DNA from: Strobilurus pachycystidiatus
Lineage: Eukaryota > Basidiomycota > Agaricomycetes > Agaricales > Physalacriaceae
Direction of reading: 5' to 3'
Assembly: GCA_019915135.1 (NCBI GenBank)
Contig: JAHLMK010000019.1
Location: 434,001-498,000, forward strand
Length of the DNA: 64,000 nucleotides
The notes beneath the pieces are model-generated. The model saw only the letters and a list, made by a program, of their open reading frames with translations. It searched no databases and was not told the DNA's origin. Shown piece after piece: positions 47,417 to 57,722 of the stretch. The position numbers and the translations under genes are program-made. Within the stretch, counting starts at the first letter, position 1. Each line of letters opens with the position of its first letter.

Positions 47417-49479
47417 ATGGTCAAACTAGCACGCATTGAAGACCGCCCCACTCCCCCCGAAGTCTACTCATGGAGGATTTATGTTACTGCCTTCATTGCC
47501 ACCTTCGCGGCGGTCATGATAGGGTGCGCTGCTTCGCTTCTTCTGGCGTTTGAGTGGGGCTGACTTTTTTGCGTTAGATATGACTCGGCATTCATTGGCA
47601 CTTCCATCTCACTCGCATCCTTCAAGTCGGAGTTCGATCTCACGACGAAGAGCAAGAGCGAGTTCGACCTCATCAGTGCCAACATTGTGTCCATGTACCA
47701 GGCCGGGTACGCGCTCCTTTCTTACACGATTTTGAGTCCCGGTCTCATTCGCCTTATAGATGCTTCTTTGGTGCTATCTTCGGATACCCTATCGGTTATT
47801 TCCTGGGTCGCAGGCTTGGTCTAGTCATCGCTGGATTCGTATTCTGTATTGGTGCCATCATGCAGACGGTCGCTTCGTAAGTCTTATGAGCCTCCCTACC
47901 CCCCTTCACATGCTCACGGCCTCTTAGCTCCAGCACCGGGCTGGGAATCATCTATGGCGGACGTGTCATCGTCGGTCTCGCCATCGGCATAGCCTCCAAC
48001 CTGGCGGTGAGCATTTTTTCATCCGCTTGACGATCACCGGGTCTAATTTGATCCTTTTCCGACAGCCCATCTATGTCGCGGAAATCTCACCTCCTGCTAT
48101 CCGCGGTCGCCTCATTGGTATGTACGAACTCTGCTGGCAAATCGGTGGTGTCACTGGTACGCTTTTCCTATTACCACAAGGCGAAACAACAGCTTAATCG
48201 CCTATTTCACGTAGGATTCTGGATCAACTATGGCGTCACGCAACACATTCTCCCCAGCCACAAGCAATGGCTCATCGCATTCGCTGTTCAGCTCGTTCCC
48301 GGAGGCATGCTTGCCCTCGGCTCCTTCTGGCTCACCGAGTCGCCCCGATTCCTCGTTACACGCGACCGTAACGCACAAGCGCTCAAGAACCTCGCCTACC
48401 TTCGCCACCTTCCGGAGGATGCGCCCTATGTCGTGCAGGAGTTGACTGAGATCGAGAACGCTGTCCACCACGAGCGTAGCTTGGCTGGTGCTGGATTCTT
48501 TGGTCCAATGAAGACCGTGTTCAGTGACAGGAGGCTGGTATACCGCCTTCTACTTGGGTCCAGCATGTTCGCATGGCAGAACGCGACCGGTATCAACGCC
48601 ATCAATTACTATTCGCCCACTATCTTCAAGTCTATCGGTATCACTGGAAGTAGCGCGTCGCTCCTTACCACCGGTGTCTACGGTATCAGTACGTCCATTT
48701 CCCTCATACTTTTGCATCAATTTCTGACACCACCTCAGTCAAGCTCCTTGGCGCTCTCGTGTTCCTGCTGTACTTGATTGATTCCCTCGGTCGCCGGAAG
48801 ATTCTCATTATTGGGTCAATCGGCGGTGCTCTCAGCATGTACTACATTGGTGGGTACATCGCCATCGCCGACCCAACAGCAAACACCAGCTCCACACTCG
48901 ATGCTGGTGGACGCTCTGCCGTTGCTGCCTTCTACATTTGGACCATCTTCTACTCGCCGACGTGGAACGGTACTGTATGGGTCATTGGTGCCGAAATCTT
49001 CCCCCAACATGTCAGGACGTTCACCCAGTCTTGCATGGCTGCCTCCAACTGGTTGTTTACGTGAGTTCCTCCCGAATCACAGTCTGGTACTGCAGACTAA
49101 AGGGCATCCTCCTCAGGTTCTTGGTTGCCCGTTTCACGCCACAGATGTTCACGTCTATGGGCTACGGCGTATACCTTTTCTTCGCCAGTCTCATGGTCAT
49201 CTCAATTCCTTTTGTTTACGTGAGTCTTCCTGCGTATTTATCTGCAGGGACTTTTGGCTGACTAGACATGAACAGTTACTTCTCCCCGAAAGCAAGACCG
49301 TACCTCTCGAGCGCATGGACGAGCTCTTCGCCGCTGACGTCCGCCCATGGAATGCACACGCTGTCGTCATGGGCCGCATACGCGGGGATCGGGCGATGCG
49401 GGAAGGCGGCATGAACCAAACTGACCGTATGTCCACGCCTGACCTGAAGAGCCGGGAAGAAAAGCTGGAGCATGTCTGA
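47417..49479 (+). CDS. MFS sugar/quinate-type transporter
   Basis: About eight exons encode a 12-helix major facilitator protein of roughly 540 residues. It begins MVKLARIEDRPTPPEVYSWR. The family signatures are visible: IGYDSAFIGTSISL in helix 1, GRRLG after helix 2, GRVIVGLAIGIASN, PPAIRGRLIGMYELCWQIGG, TESPRFLVTRDR, QNATGINAINYYSPT and DSLGRRK. After helix 12 it has PESKTVPLERMDELF. The sequence is closest in style to the quinate permease (QutD) branch of the sugar porter family. It would import a sugar or quinate-like acid by proton symport across the plasma membrane. There is no quinate-catabolism gene nearby, so the substrate is open. Confidence 0.9.
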
Positions 49480-49937
49480 TCATATATAACAGACTTGTTC
49501 TTTCTGTAGTGATATATGGCCGCGAGGGGATGTGGATCTGTACGAGGTTACTTATACGATAGCGAATGCTCAATTGTACTATATCTACGCAAAACTTTTT
49601 CGATGATCACTGAAAGTTGGGTTTGAGCTTTCGTATGCATTGCAAAGCATTGGTGAGTAGACAGGGCTTCATCACATTTGTTTTCAATTTGCTATTCGTA
49701 TAATGATGACCACAACATCAACTGGTCCAATGTTTCTGTACTTTTGAGTCTTTGACTCTACGATATACACGCTCATGTCATGATGCTGAGTCAGTGACGG
49801 CACGTTAGAATGCGTTTGCCGGCTTTTTGACTGCATTCAAGCAGCATTGTGATGCCATTCATTACTTGCCCTCTTCCCATCATGCCACGACTGTAAAATA
49901 TAACCATATATGCGTTACACCGTCCACATCGACAACC
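49480..49937. other. Intergenic, nothing recognised
   Basis: This is the 3' flank of the transporter and 5' flank of the palmitoyltransferase. The sequence is AT-rich, with 'aaatataaccatatat' at about 49896-49911 as a possible core promoter. Confidence 0.4.
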
Positions 49938-51067
49938 ATGCCACGCGCCTCGTTCTCCCTCGACTCCACGACATTTGTGCACACTTCTGAGCCCGATGAG
50001 CTCCCACGAAAACGATGGTACCAGTACATGCCTTTGCTTGGTACGCGCCCCGTTTTTTGATTTACGGCACGAGCTGATGGAGAGCAGGTACTGTTACACT
50101 CATACTGGCTCCCCAACCGTCCACCCTCATTGTCTATGTCAAGCACCACCTCCTCCTTCTGGAGTCCCCACTCTCATTCGGCATACACCTACTTACGACG
50201 TATCTCCTCACATTCATGATCTTCACCTCTCTCATCATCTGCGTCGCGCGCGACCCCGGACCGGTGGAGACCAAATTGACCAACGACGACGGCGAGGGCG
50301 AAGAGGTCGGTCTGACCGAGGCGCTCGCTGCCGACTTTGACTTTTCCGCGCCGGGCAAGTGGTGTCGGAAGTGCTGGGCGCCAAAGCCTGAGCGGACACA
50401 CCACTGCACGTATTGTGGACGGTGCGTGTTGAAGATGGACCACCATTGCCCGTGGCTGGGCGGCAACTGCATTGGGCACAGGACCTATCCCGCTTTCCTC
50501 CACTTTCTCTTCTGCATCACCTTGCTCGCCCTCTACCTCGCCTACACGTCCGCCTTCGTTGTCATTTACGCGTTCAACAATCCGTATAAAGTCGACTCGA
50601 CCACACCCATACACGCTATGTTCCTCTTCTTCCTCGGCGCAGTCTTTACGCTCGTCATGGGCTCCTTCTTCGGTTACCACATCTACCTTACCATCACCAA
50701 CCAGACAACGATAGAGAGTCTGTCTCCTTACCTCCTCTTGCGACAACTCCCAAATCAACTCGAAGAGCACGAATTGACCTATCCGCAGAGGCGGCTCGTC
50801 AGAGACGCGCATGCGTACATCAGACTGTACGATGTGGGGTGGAAGCGAAATCTGCGACAGGTGTTGGGATGGGACAGGCCGTATGGCTGGGTGTATCGTA
50901 TTCTTGGCGGTGGATCATGGTGAGTTGGCTTGTCTTATCTGAGTGCGGAGTGTGCTAAGTCTACATTCAGTCCAGGAGACGGACGCACCTTCCCGCGCAA
51001 TCCAGCATCTGAAGAGATGCTTGTCCGACTAGCAAAGGAGCTTTCCGAGGTGGATCGCGACCGATAG
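49938..51067 (+). CDS. DHHC palmitoyltransferase
   Basis: Three exons (49938-50040, 50088-50919, 50971-51067) join in frame to 343 residues. Two N-terminal helices (about residues 37-100) are followed by the complete cysteine-rich domain CRKCWAPKPERTHHCTYCGR.. and MDHHCPWLGGNCIGHRTYPAF. The catalytic motif is DHHC. Two more helices follow (FLFCITLLALYLAYTSAFVV and MFLFFLGAVFTLVMGSFFGY), then the TTxE motif as TTIE. This is the standard four-helix layout of PFA3/PFA4-type enzymes. It adds palmitate to cysteines of membrane proteins at the ER, Golgi or vacuole. The exact subfamily is uncertain. Confidence 0.92.
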
Positions 51068-51368
51068 ACGAAGGCCTACAGGAAACCAAGGACATTGTTG
51101 ATATACCACAGATCTATTGACTATCTATACCTTAGAAGCATACCATTAATTGATGACCGCGAGATGATAACATTGCTATGTGTGTATTTTCGTAATTTAT
51201 CATTCCTGCTTATTGAATTTAGCGTTCAAAACAGCGGCCGCGCTCATTGTTTCCCTTTGGTATGCGCGAGCCTGCATGGTCCTACAAGCCTCTTTTGCGA
51301 ATCATCCATCACATGACAAACTTTTGCCCTTTGTTGTGCCCTCGAGTGGCATCTTTAAGACGACGACC
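51068..51368. other. Intergenic, nothing recognised
   Basis: An AT-rich gap between two genes on the same strand. No motif was recognised. Confidence 0.4.
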
Positions 51369-52972
51369 ATGGCCTTCATAGACGAAGAACCAGAAATTGC
51401 CCCAGCCTCCCAAAAGCCAGCAGATGAATACCAACGTGAGTTACATCCGTTCCAACCATCACAATAGTCCTAGCTGAACGTCCTCATCTAGTCGACGAAT
51501 CACTCGCCAAGGAATCAGGCGAACCAGACCCACCAAGCCAAATCCTTGACGAGGAAGCCCAACTCGCTTTCATCACCTCAGAAATATCCGACCTCCGCCT
51601 CGAAATCGCTACCCACCTTGCCCAGATCACCTCCGTCGAGTCCTCCAATGCTGACCTCCTCCTCGATCTCAAAGACGCCGAAGCCGACTACTCCAACCTC
51701 GCCTCGTCGAAATGCGCCAGCATCGAAGTCGCGCTCGAGGAGACTCGTGACTTGCAAATGCTCCACCGTCATATGTGGCTCACGTACCACAACCTCAGGG
51801 AGACATACATACGGGACTTGTTGACTTTGGGCGTGATGTGCTTTGACGCCGAGAGGCTACACGACTACTGGACAGAGCTTCATGAAGAGTCACTGGCTTG
51901 GGAGAAGGCAGAGGCGGAGCAGGTCCTCACCATGCAGGAGAGGAAGACGTCGGAGTTGGACCTAGCCGAGGCGGTATGGAGGGACTCGCTCAAGGCGCAG
52001 GAGCGGCGGCTCGAGTCCATCTTCGCGCAGGAGGCCGAGCTTAAGGACCTCCAGGAGGAACTCGAGCGCCTCACTGCGCAGGTCAATAGCGGGCGGTCTG
52101 AGGCTGCTGTTGAGGTTGCGATGCGCAAGCTCCAGCGTCACGAGAAGAAGGATCAGGCGCTGGAGAAGAAGATCGAGGTCCTCAAGAAACGCATCAAGGT
52201 CTGGAGAGCGCTGGTGGATTATGACAGGCCGCTCTACGAAACGATGAACGACCACATGAGTTGGATGATTCAGAGACACGACGATCTCGAGACCGACATC
52301 GAATCGGGGAAGATCGAGTTGGAGACGGCGAAGGGGTTATTGAAGACGTTGCAGGAGAAGAAGGACGCGGAGAAGAAGGCCAAGTTGAACAAGAAGAAGA
52401 AACAAAAGGCGCAGGCGGAGAAGGAGGACGCGAAGAAGATGGAGGACGACCTGAAGCAGAAGGCGCATCTGGCGAAGAAAAGTGCGGAGTTGAGCAAGGT
52501 GCTGGACATGGCGTTGAAGGAGGTTGTGGCGTCGAGGACGAGGATCGAGCGTCAGAAGAAGGCGGACAACGATAAACTGCCGGGGTTGAGGAAGGAGCTC
52601 GCCGAGTTGCAGGCCGAGTTGAATATGTTGGAAGAGAAAGCGGGCGCCGGCACTGCGTCTGCTCAGCCCCCTCCTCCGCCTGGCGATGGTAAATTTCCGG
52701 CCGCTGGTCCCTCGGCTCCTCCACCAACCGCAACAAACAGGAACGGTGCTAGTGAATTGTTAGATTTGTTGAAGGCAGGGGAGACAGAGCGCTCTGATAC
52801 CCCTAGTGGAAGTGGCACGGCCAATGTTGTGGTTGGTCCAGATATGAAACGTCCTGTCAAGCAGCGAAAGCTTCGTGAGGATTGTCGCATGCTTGGCTTC
52901 GAAGGGAGTCGTCCGGAGGCTGACAGTGCCATGGACAAATCTGTCGCGGGACCGAGTAGTCGCAGGACGTAA
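51369..52972 (+). CDS. Coiled-coil protein of unknown function
   Basis: Two exons (51369-51435, 51492-52972) give 515 residues. Almost the whole of residues 35-420 is predicted by eye to be coiled coil, rich in Glu, Lys, Leu and Gln. A strongly basic stretch NKKKKQKAQAEKEDAKKMED lies near the middle. The C-terminus is Pro-rich and disordered (PPPPPGDGKFPAAGPSAPPP), then polar. The repeated pattern resembles structural or cytoskeletal proteins, but no family motif is seen. It begins 300 bp after the palmitoyltransferase. The gene model is well supported; function is unknown. Confidence 0.7.
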
Positions 52973-53247
52973 GTTCGGACGGTTATCTTGACAGAATATG
53001 TAGTGTGGCAGGATACTTGTCTCCCTATCTACTCTACACTGTATCATGCATCATGTCATGTAACTATCCGTTATACTTGTATACACTGTCAAGTTATCGC
53101 GTTTGCTCGGCTTGTTCGAAATGATGTGTGTGAATCGGCCTTTGACTGTCAAAAACCGGACCTACACGTCCTTGTTATTCGCTCGCTATTGTCAGGCATC
53201 TGATATACGTTGATACAGAATGAAGTGACTTGCGGGAAAGTGCGTAT
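52973..53247. other. Gap between coiled-coil gene and tRNA-Gly
   Basis: AT-rich 3' flank and upstream region of the tRNA. No further feature was seen. Confidence 0.4.
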
Positions 53248-53329
53248 GCATTAATGGGGTAGTGGTAACCTGGGTCGTTGCCACGAAGAGCGGTTCGACC
53301 CGCCGAGGGTTCGATTCCCTCTTAATGCA
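53248..53329 (+). tRNA. tRNA-Gly (GCC) with an intron
   Basis: The acceptor stem GCATTAA (53248-53254) pairs with TTAATGC (53322-53328); the discriminator is A at 53329. The D-arm has GTAGTGGTA. The anticodon stem GGTCG/CGACC encloses TTGCCA plus an insert, so the anticodon is GCC. An 11-nt intron follows position 37. The T-arm has GGGTTCGATTCCC. All canonical elements are present. Confidence 0.92.
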
Positions 53330-53449
53330 GTAGTCTTCAAGTAGAGTTTTGGCATCTTTATGAATTTTCAAATTTCTTTCGTGCGTTAATGCAGTAGTCT
53401 TCAAGTAGAGTTTTGGCATCTTTATGAATTTTCAAATTTCTTTCGTGCG
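53322..53449 (+). repeat. 64-bp exact tandem duplication starting in the tRNA 3' end
   Basis: The units 53322-53385 and 53386-53449 are identical. Each begins with TTAATGCA, the 3' acceptor strand and discriminator of the tRNA-Gly, and continues with its AT-rich trailer. The second unit therefore carries an extra tRNA 3' end not joined to a tRNA body. Confidence 0.95.
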
Positions 53450-53454
53450 CACTA

Positions 53455-53781
53455 GGGTGGCGCAGTAAACCTCGGTCGTCGGTTTGAAACCGTTACTTAC
53501 CGACCTCCATTTTGGCCTAGGTTTCCATACCGTTACTAACGGTTTCGATACTAGCACGTGATGCGCACACGTGATGGGCGCGCCGCCTTCCCGCCCCATC
53601 CCCGCCCTCTTGTCGCCAGCCTCAGGCTTGCCCAGCAGCGGCGCGGCCATCACGTGAAAGCATCACGTGCTGGTATCGAAACCTCCAAACCTACCCATTG
53701 ACCTTTCAAAACCGTATCGATACCGTTAAAAACTGCAGTAAACCCAAGGTGTATCAAAACCTAGGGTTTACTGCGCCACCC
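53455..53781. mobile_element. Foldback MITE with TA target duplication
   Basis: A 327-bp element has ends GGGTGGCGCAGTAAACC and its inverted copy, flanked by TA on each side (53453-53454 and 53782-53783). A 3-bp ACT duplication is the alternative reading. Inside, 53541-53563 is inverted at 53661-53683 with one mismatch, and a further inner pair starts at about 53568 and ends at 53656, so most of the element can fold back. There is no coding capacity. TA target and GGG ends suggest mobilisation by a Tc1/mariner-like transposase, which is not in this window. Confidence 0.75.
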
Positions 53782-53798
53782 TACTGCGCACTGCGCAC

Positions 53799-53822
53799 TG
53801 CGTAGGTACTAGTACCTACGCA
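53799..53822. repeat. 24-bp perfect palindrome
   Basis: A fully self-complementary sequence centred between 53810 and 53811 (core CGTAGGTACTAGTACCTACG). It follows a short tandem run of CTGCGCA units at 53784-53798, right after the MITE. Confidence 0.9.
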
Positions 53823-54303
53823 CTAGGTAGCAGGCATGGCCATTGGCGCCCGGGCCCTGGCGCCGTGCGGGCGCCGGAGTCGGACGCCGGACGGACAGTG
53901 GCGTGGCTGCCAGTAGCGATTCAATTAAATGCCAGCGAGGAACTCAGAAGATTCGGGAACTTTGAGGGAATTTTGAATCTTTCAGTGTTCACTGTTCACT
54001 GTTTGATGTATTCAGTACGTTCAGTGTTCAGCCGTTTCTGTTGACTTGAATGTTTGGCGACACTCCCGACGAGCTTGAGTCGAGCTTGAAAGTTCAAAGT
54101 TGATGCATGATGACTCTGCTTTGAATTTGAAGCCTTGTGGTCGGGTAACGGGTTTGCCGTATTGGGTTACCCGACCCTAAGATCGGCAGGCATTCCATTG
54201 ATTTTCGATCTTGCCTTTTCACCACCATCACCTCAACAATCCCCTCTGCATTGCTCACATCTTCAAACGACGTCCTCCATTCTACAAGAGAGGGAATTTG
54301 GTG
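53823..54303. other. 5' flank of DPH2
   Basis: It contains clustered TTCACTG/TTCAGTG repeats at about 53985-54035 and an 11-bp hairpin stem (54139-54149 with 54166-54176, 16-nt loop). No gene was seen. Confidence 0.5.
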
Positions 54304-55999
54304 ATGTCCGAGAATACGGCGTTCTCGACGGCTGCAGAGGACACCATTACTCGCTCGGTCGATGTAAGACCCGACGAATCTGCAGCCCAATTATCGACGG
54401 AGGAATTCACAGAATACTACGACATTGAGGAAACTATCAACTGGATACTAGATGGCGATTACACAAAGGTTCATCCGTTTGTAATCTGCAAAAATCGCGT
54501 TTAATCCGCGGTACAGATCGCCCTCCAATTTCCGGACGAGCTGCTGCACGATTCTGTGCCAATCTTCCGAAGATTAAAAGACAAAGTCGGCACCCGAGAC
54601 CTCTATATTCTCGCCGACACCTCCTACGGCAGGCATGCACCACCTTTTCACCGCCAACGTACCAACTTATTATGGCCGCCTTATGAAGCTGTTGCGTTGA
54701 TGAAGTTGCTGCTGAGCACGTCAATGCGACCGCAATAGTGCACTATGGGCACGCATGCATGAGCCAGTGTGTTTATTTCTTCTCTTGTAGAAAGTAGTCC
54801 AATCTCCCCGCAGAACATACCGTCTTCCTGTCATGTATGTCTTCGGCAAGAAGTCAGTCGACATAGACCACTGCATCGATACTGTGAAACAAAATCTATC
54901 GTCGGACACTCTCGACCTGACGTTGCGTCATGACGTTGTCTATGCCCATCTCGCTGGTACGCCTCAATATCTCGCTACTTTTCTTTCCAGCTCAAAGTCA
55001 TGCAGAAACCCTCGCTACCAGACTAAGGAGCATCTATGAAGTCTCCTATCAACCTATACAACGCCACCCGTCTTCAATACCCACTCCGAACTCTCTTAAA
55101 CCACAAAACAATACTCCTACCACGATATTATACATCGGTGGCGAAAGCCTTGGACTCACCAATCTCCTCATGACCCACTCATCCTCCTCCATCTACTCTT
55201 ACAATCCCGCCACAAAGGGATTCCGCCTCGAATCCGGCGTCACGAACCGGCTTCTTATGCGTCGTTACGCTGTAGTGCAAAAGGCCCGCGATACAGACGT
55301 TTTTGGGATCCTGGTGGGCACGCTCGGCGTCGCGTCTTACCTCCCCCTCATCAAGCACCTCCGTGCTCTTCTCGCTGCGCACCACAAAAAGTCATACACC
55401 ATCACAGTAGGGCGACTCAATCCTGCCAAACTCGCCAATTTTATGGAAGTGGAATGCTGGGTGCTCGTTGCTTGTCCCGAAAACAGCCTGATTGACGCGA
55501 AGGAGTTCTACAAGCCAATAGTGACGCCGTTTGAGCTGGGCGTGGCGCTTGAGGCGGAGCCGAGTTGGACGGGGCGGTATGTCCTGGATTTTGAGCAATT
55601 GTTGGCGGAGCAGACGACAGAGCAGATGGGGGAGAAGGGCGAAGACGAAGAGGAGAAGGAACTGGACGAAGACATGCCGGCATTTTCGTTGGTTTCGGGA
55701 ACCTATCGACAGGCGAAACGGTTTGGTGCATCCGCTGAAACTGTAACTGCGACCGATAGTCAATCTTTGGTGATACGCGATTCACAGGGGGCCGTCATCA
55801 AGTTGCCCGATAGTGCCGCTGGTGAGTTGTTGATGTATCGGTGTCTCTATTCGGTTGTCTAACATTTTGTTTCGGTTCAGGTGAGTTTTACTCCAATAGA
55901 GTGTATCGCGGTCTGGAGCAGCGGATTGGCGAGGATGCGCCGGGGGTGCTCGAGCAGGGAAGGACGGGTATCGCCAGTGGATATGATGATGATCATTGA
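54304..55999 (+). CDS. DPH2: Diphthamide biosynthesis protein 2 (DPH2)
   Basis: Six exons (54304-54468, 54517-54632, 54689-54766, 54814-54956, 54991-55821, 55881-55999) join in frame to 483 residues. DPH2 partners DPH1 in the iron-sulfur radical enzyme that adds an aminocarboxypropyl group to a histidine of elongation factor 2. The conserved runs are [58 protein letters not shown] and the late cysteine motif [11 protein letters not shown] followed by [11 protein letters not shown]. The intron at 54633-54688 starts with GC instead of GT, and only this junction restores the conserved SCCVDEV. An acidic insert precedes the C-terminus. The gene is intact. Confidence 0.95.
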
Positions 56000-56359
56000 T
56001 TCACCGCTTGATCTTGACACAGGTAGTGAGTGTCCACTCGTCCAACTGTAGTAATGACAACGTTAGTCAATTAGATGCAGAGTAGAAGTTCGCCACCGTT
56101 CTCATCGGATAATCAAGTGGAGACTCCGGGCGAATTTGGTCACCGCGCACCGTTCAATATTCCTGTCTTGTGCTACCTGGCGTCTTTTCCAATAACGTTT
56201 GGGTGATACAAACAGGGTGCTCCTTTTGATTTCCCGGGCCCTATACATTGTACAACGGAAAAAGCGCGCGCTACCGTCACTCTAAGTAAGTCTACATATA
56301 CATACATCACGTATGGAATTCATTCAGCGCTTAAACTCAATCGACAATCGTACATGCAA
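56000..56359. other. Intergenic between convergent genes
   Basis: This holds the 3' ends of DPH2 and the hydrolase. Nothing else was recognised. Confidence 0.5.
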
Positions 56360-57722
56360 TCATCCCCGAAAGACCAGCCCGTCGTAGATGGACCACATGC
56401 TCGCGAGCTGCACCTCGTCAACCATGGTCTTGCCGGCAAAGTGGAACATGTCTTCCTGGGTGAGCTCCTCGGCGGGGGTACCTGGGCCCTCTGAATCGGG
56501 GGTTGAAGAGCGGCTAGATGTTGGCTCGCTGAACGCCTCTGTCAACGTTTGGCCTGTTTTGTAGACTGCGGAGGGTTTGATCATCTTTTTGGCGGTCGGT
56601 GACGGGATGTCGCTGAATGGCGATCCGAAGAAGGCGATGAGGAACTTGCCCCATTTCTCTGCACGGGGGAGGAAATGCCCTGAGATCTGTGGTGTCAGAG
56701 ATATGAACAGTTCGGTTCGCAGGGTGGACTAACCGCCTATGTGCTCTTCCACTCGCTTATTCCTGTGGTGCGCCATGAGGATCTCGGCGCGCTCCCTGGG
56801 TACCACCGAGTCGGCGCTGCCGATGATGTGTAGGACAGGAGTGTTGAGCACGACTCCCTTGTAGTTGGGGTACATCACTCGTCCGTTCCATGCGGCGTCG
56901 GGGCCACGTAGAATGAAGCCAGAGGAGGTAACGATATAGTTGCTAGCGAAGGTTACGTTGGTCAGTCATGGCTGATGAACTAGAGAAAAACATGAAACTC
57001 ACAGTGGAGGGTGGACAGGTATGCCGTTGTTCGACATCTGTGGCAAGACATCGGGGTGTTCCAACTAAATAACGAACGGTGAGCCTTAGAGCAAGACAAA
57101 TTGTGGGGGCGTACCATGGCAGCAATGAGCTCAGCCATAGCAGATCCCTGACTGAATCCCAATATTCCCTATACAGAATGCTTTAGTGCGAACATTGATA
57201 TGAGACTCGGTTTGAGCTCACCTCGAAACGATTTTCTGCCAGAGTCTTTTTCAGCAGCTCCAGAGATGTCTCGACGCCGTCGATCGTGTGGCCACCGAAA
57301 TTGACGATTTTGAACCATCCTCTTGGTGTCTCACTGACCGGTGGGCGAGAGGTTGGGAAGTGGCATTGGGTAGGATCCTCAGCAGTGATGGTGGTGGCGA
57401 CGGAAGAGTCAAAGTCCACTGGGCGGAGGGTGAAGGGTGCGTCAAGATAGACTGCAGATAACGTTAGCGTGCAAGAAACACCGCAATCATGCAATGACAA
57501 ACCGAATTCGACATCCTTGACGTGAGGTACGAAGTCGGACGTCTATTCAGGCGATGAGTACTAAACGATGCAGGACCTGCTTTCAGCAGCAACTCACGTA
57601 ACGGCTCATGTGGTAGGCGTTTTGGCCGTAGCTATCACGTTCAAATGAGCTTGGGTGTCAACGACTCCGCACATGATCTTGACCTACCCGTGAAGCATCA
57701 GAACTTTACGAGGAGAAGACAT
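56360..57722 (-). CDS. FSH1-type serine hydrolase
   Basis: About seven short exons on the minus strand start MSSPRKVLMLHGYGQNAYHM. The alpha/beta-hydrolase features are VLMLHGYGQN (oxyanion strand), VEFVYLDAPFTL, GILGFSQGSAMAELIAAM with the nucleophilic Ser in GFSQG, HIIGSADSVVP with the probable acid, and GGHFLP with the His. This is the FSH1/OVCA2 family of small esterases of unknown natural substrate. The C-terminus is extended by about 70 residues rich in Ser/Thr/Pro/Glu (SSRSSTPDSEGPGTPAEE), longer than the compact family members. It converges with DPH2. The catalytic triad looks complete. Confidence 0.87.
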
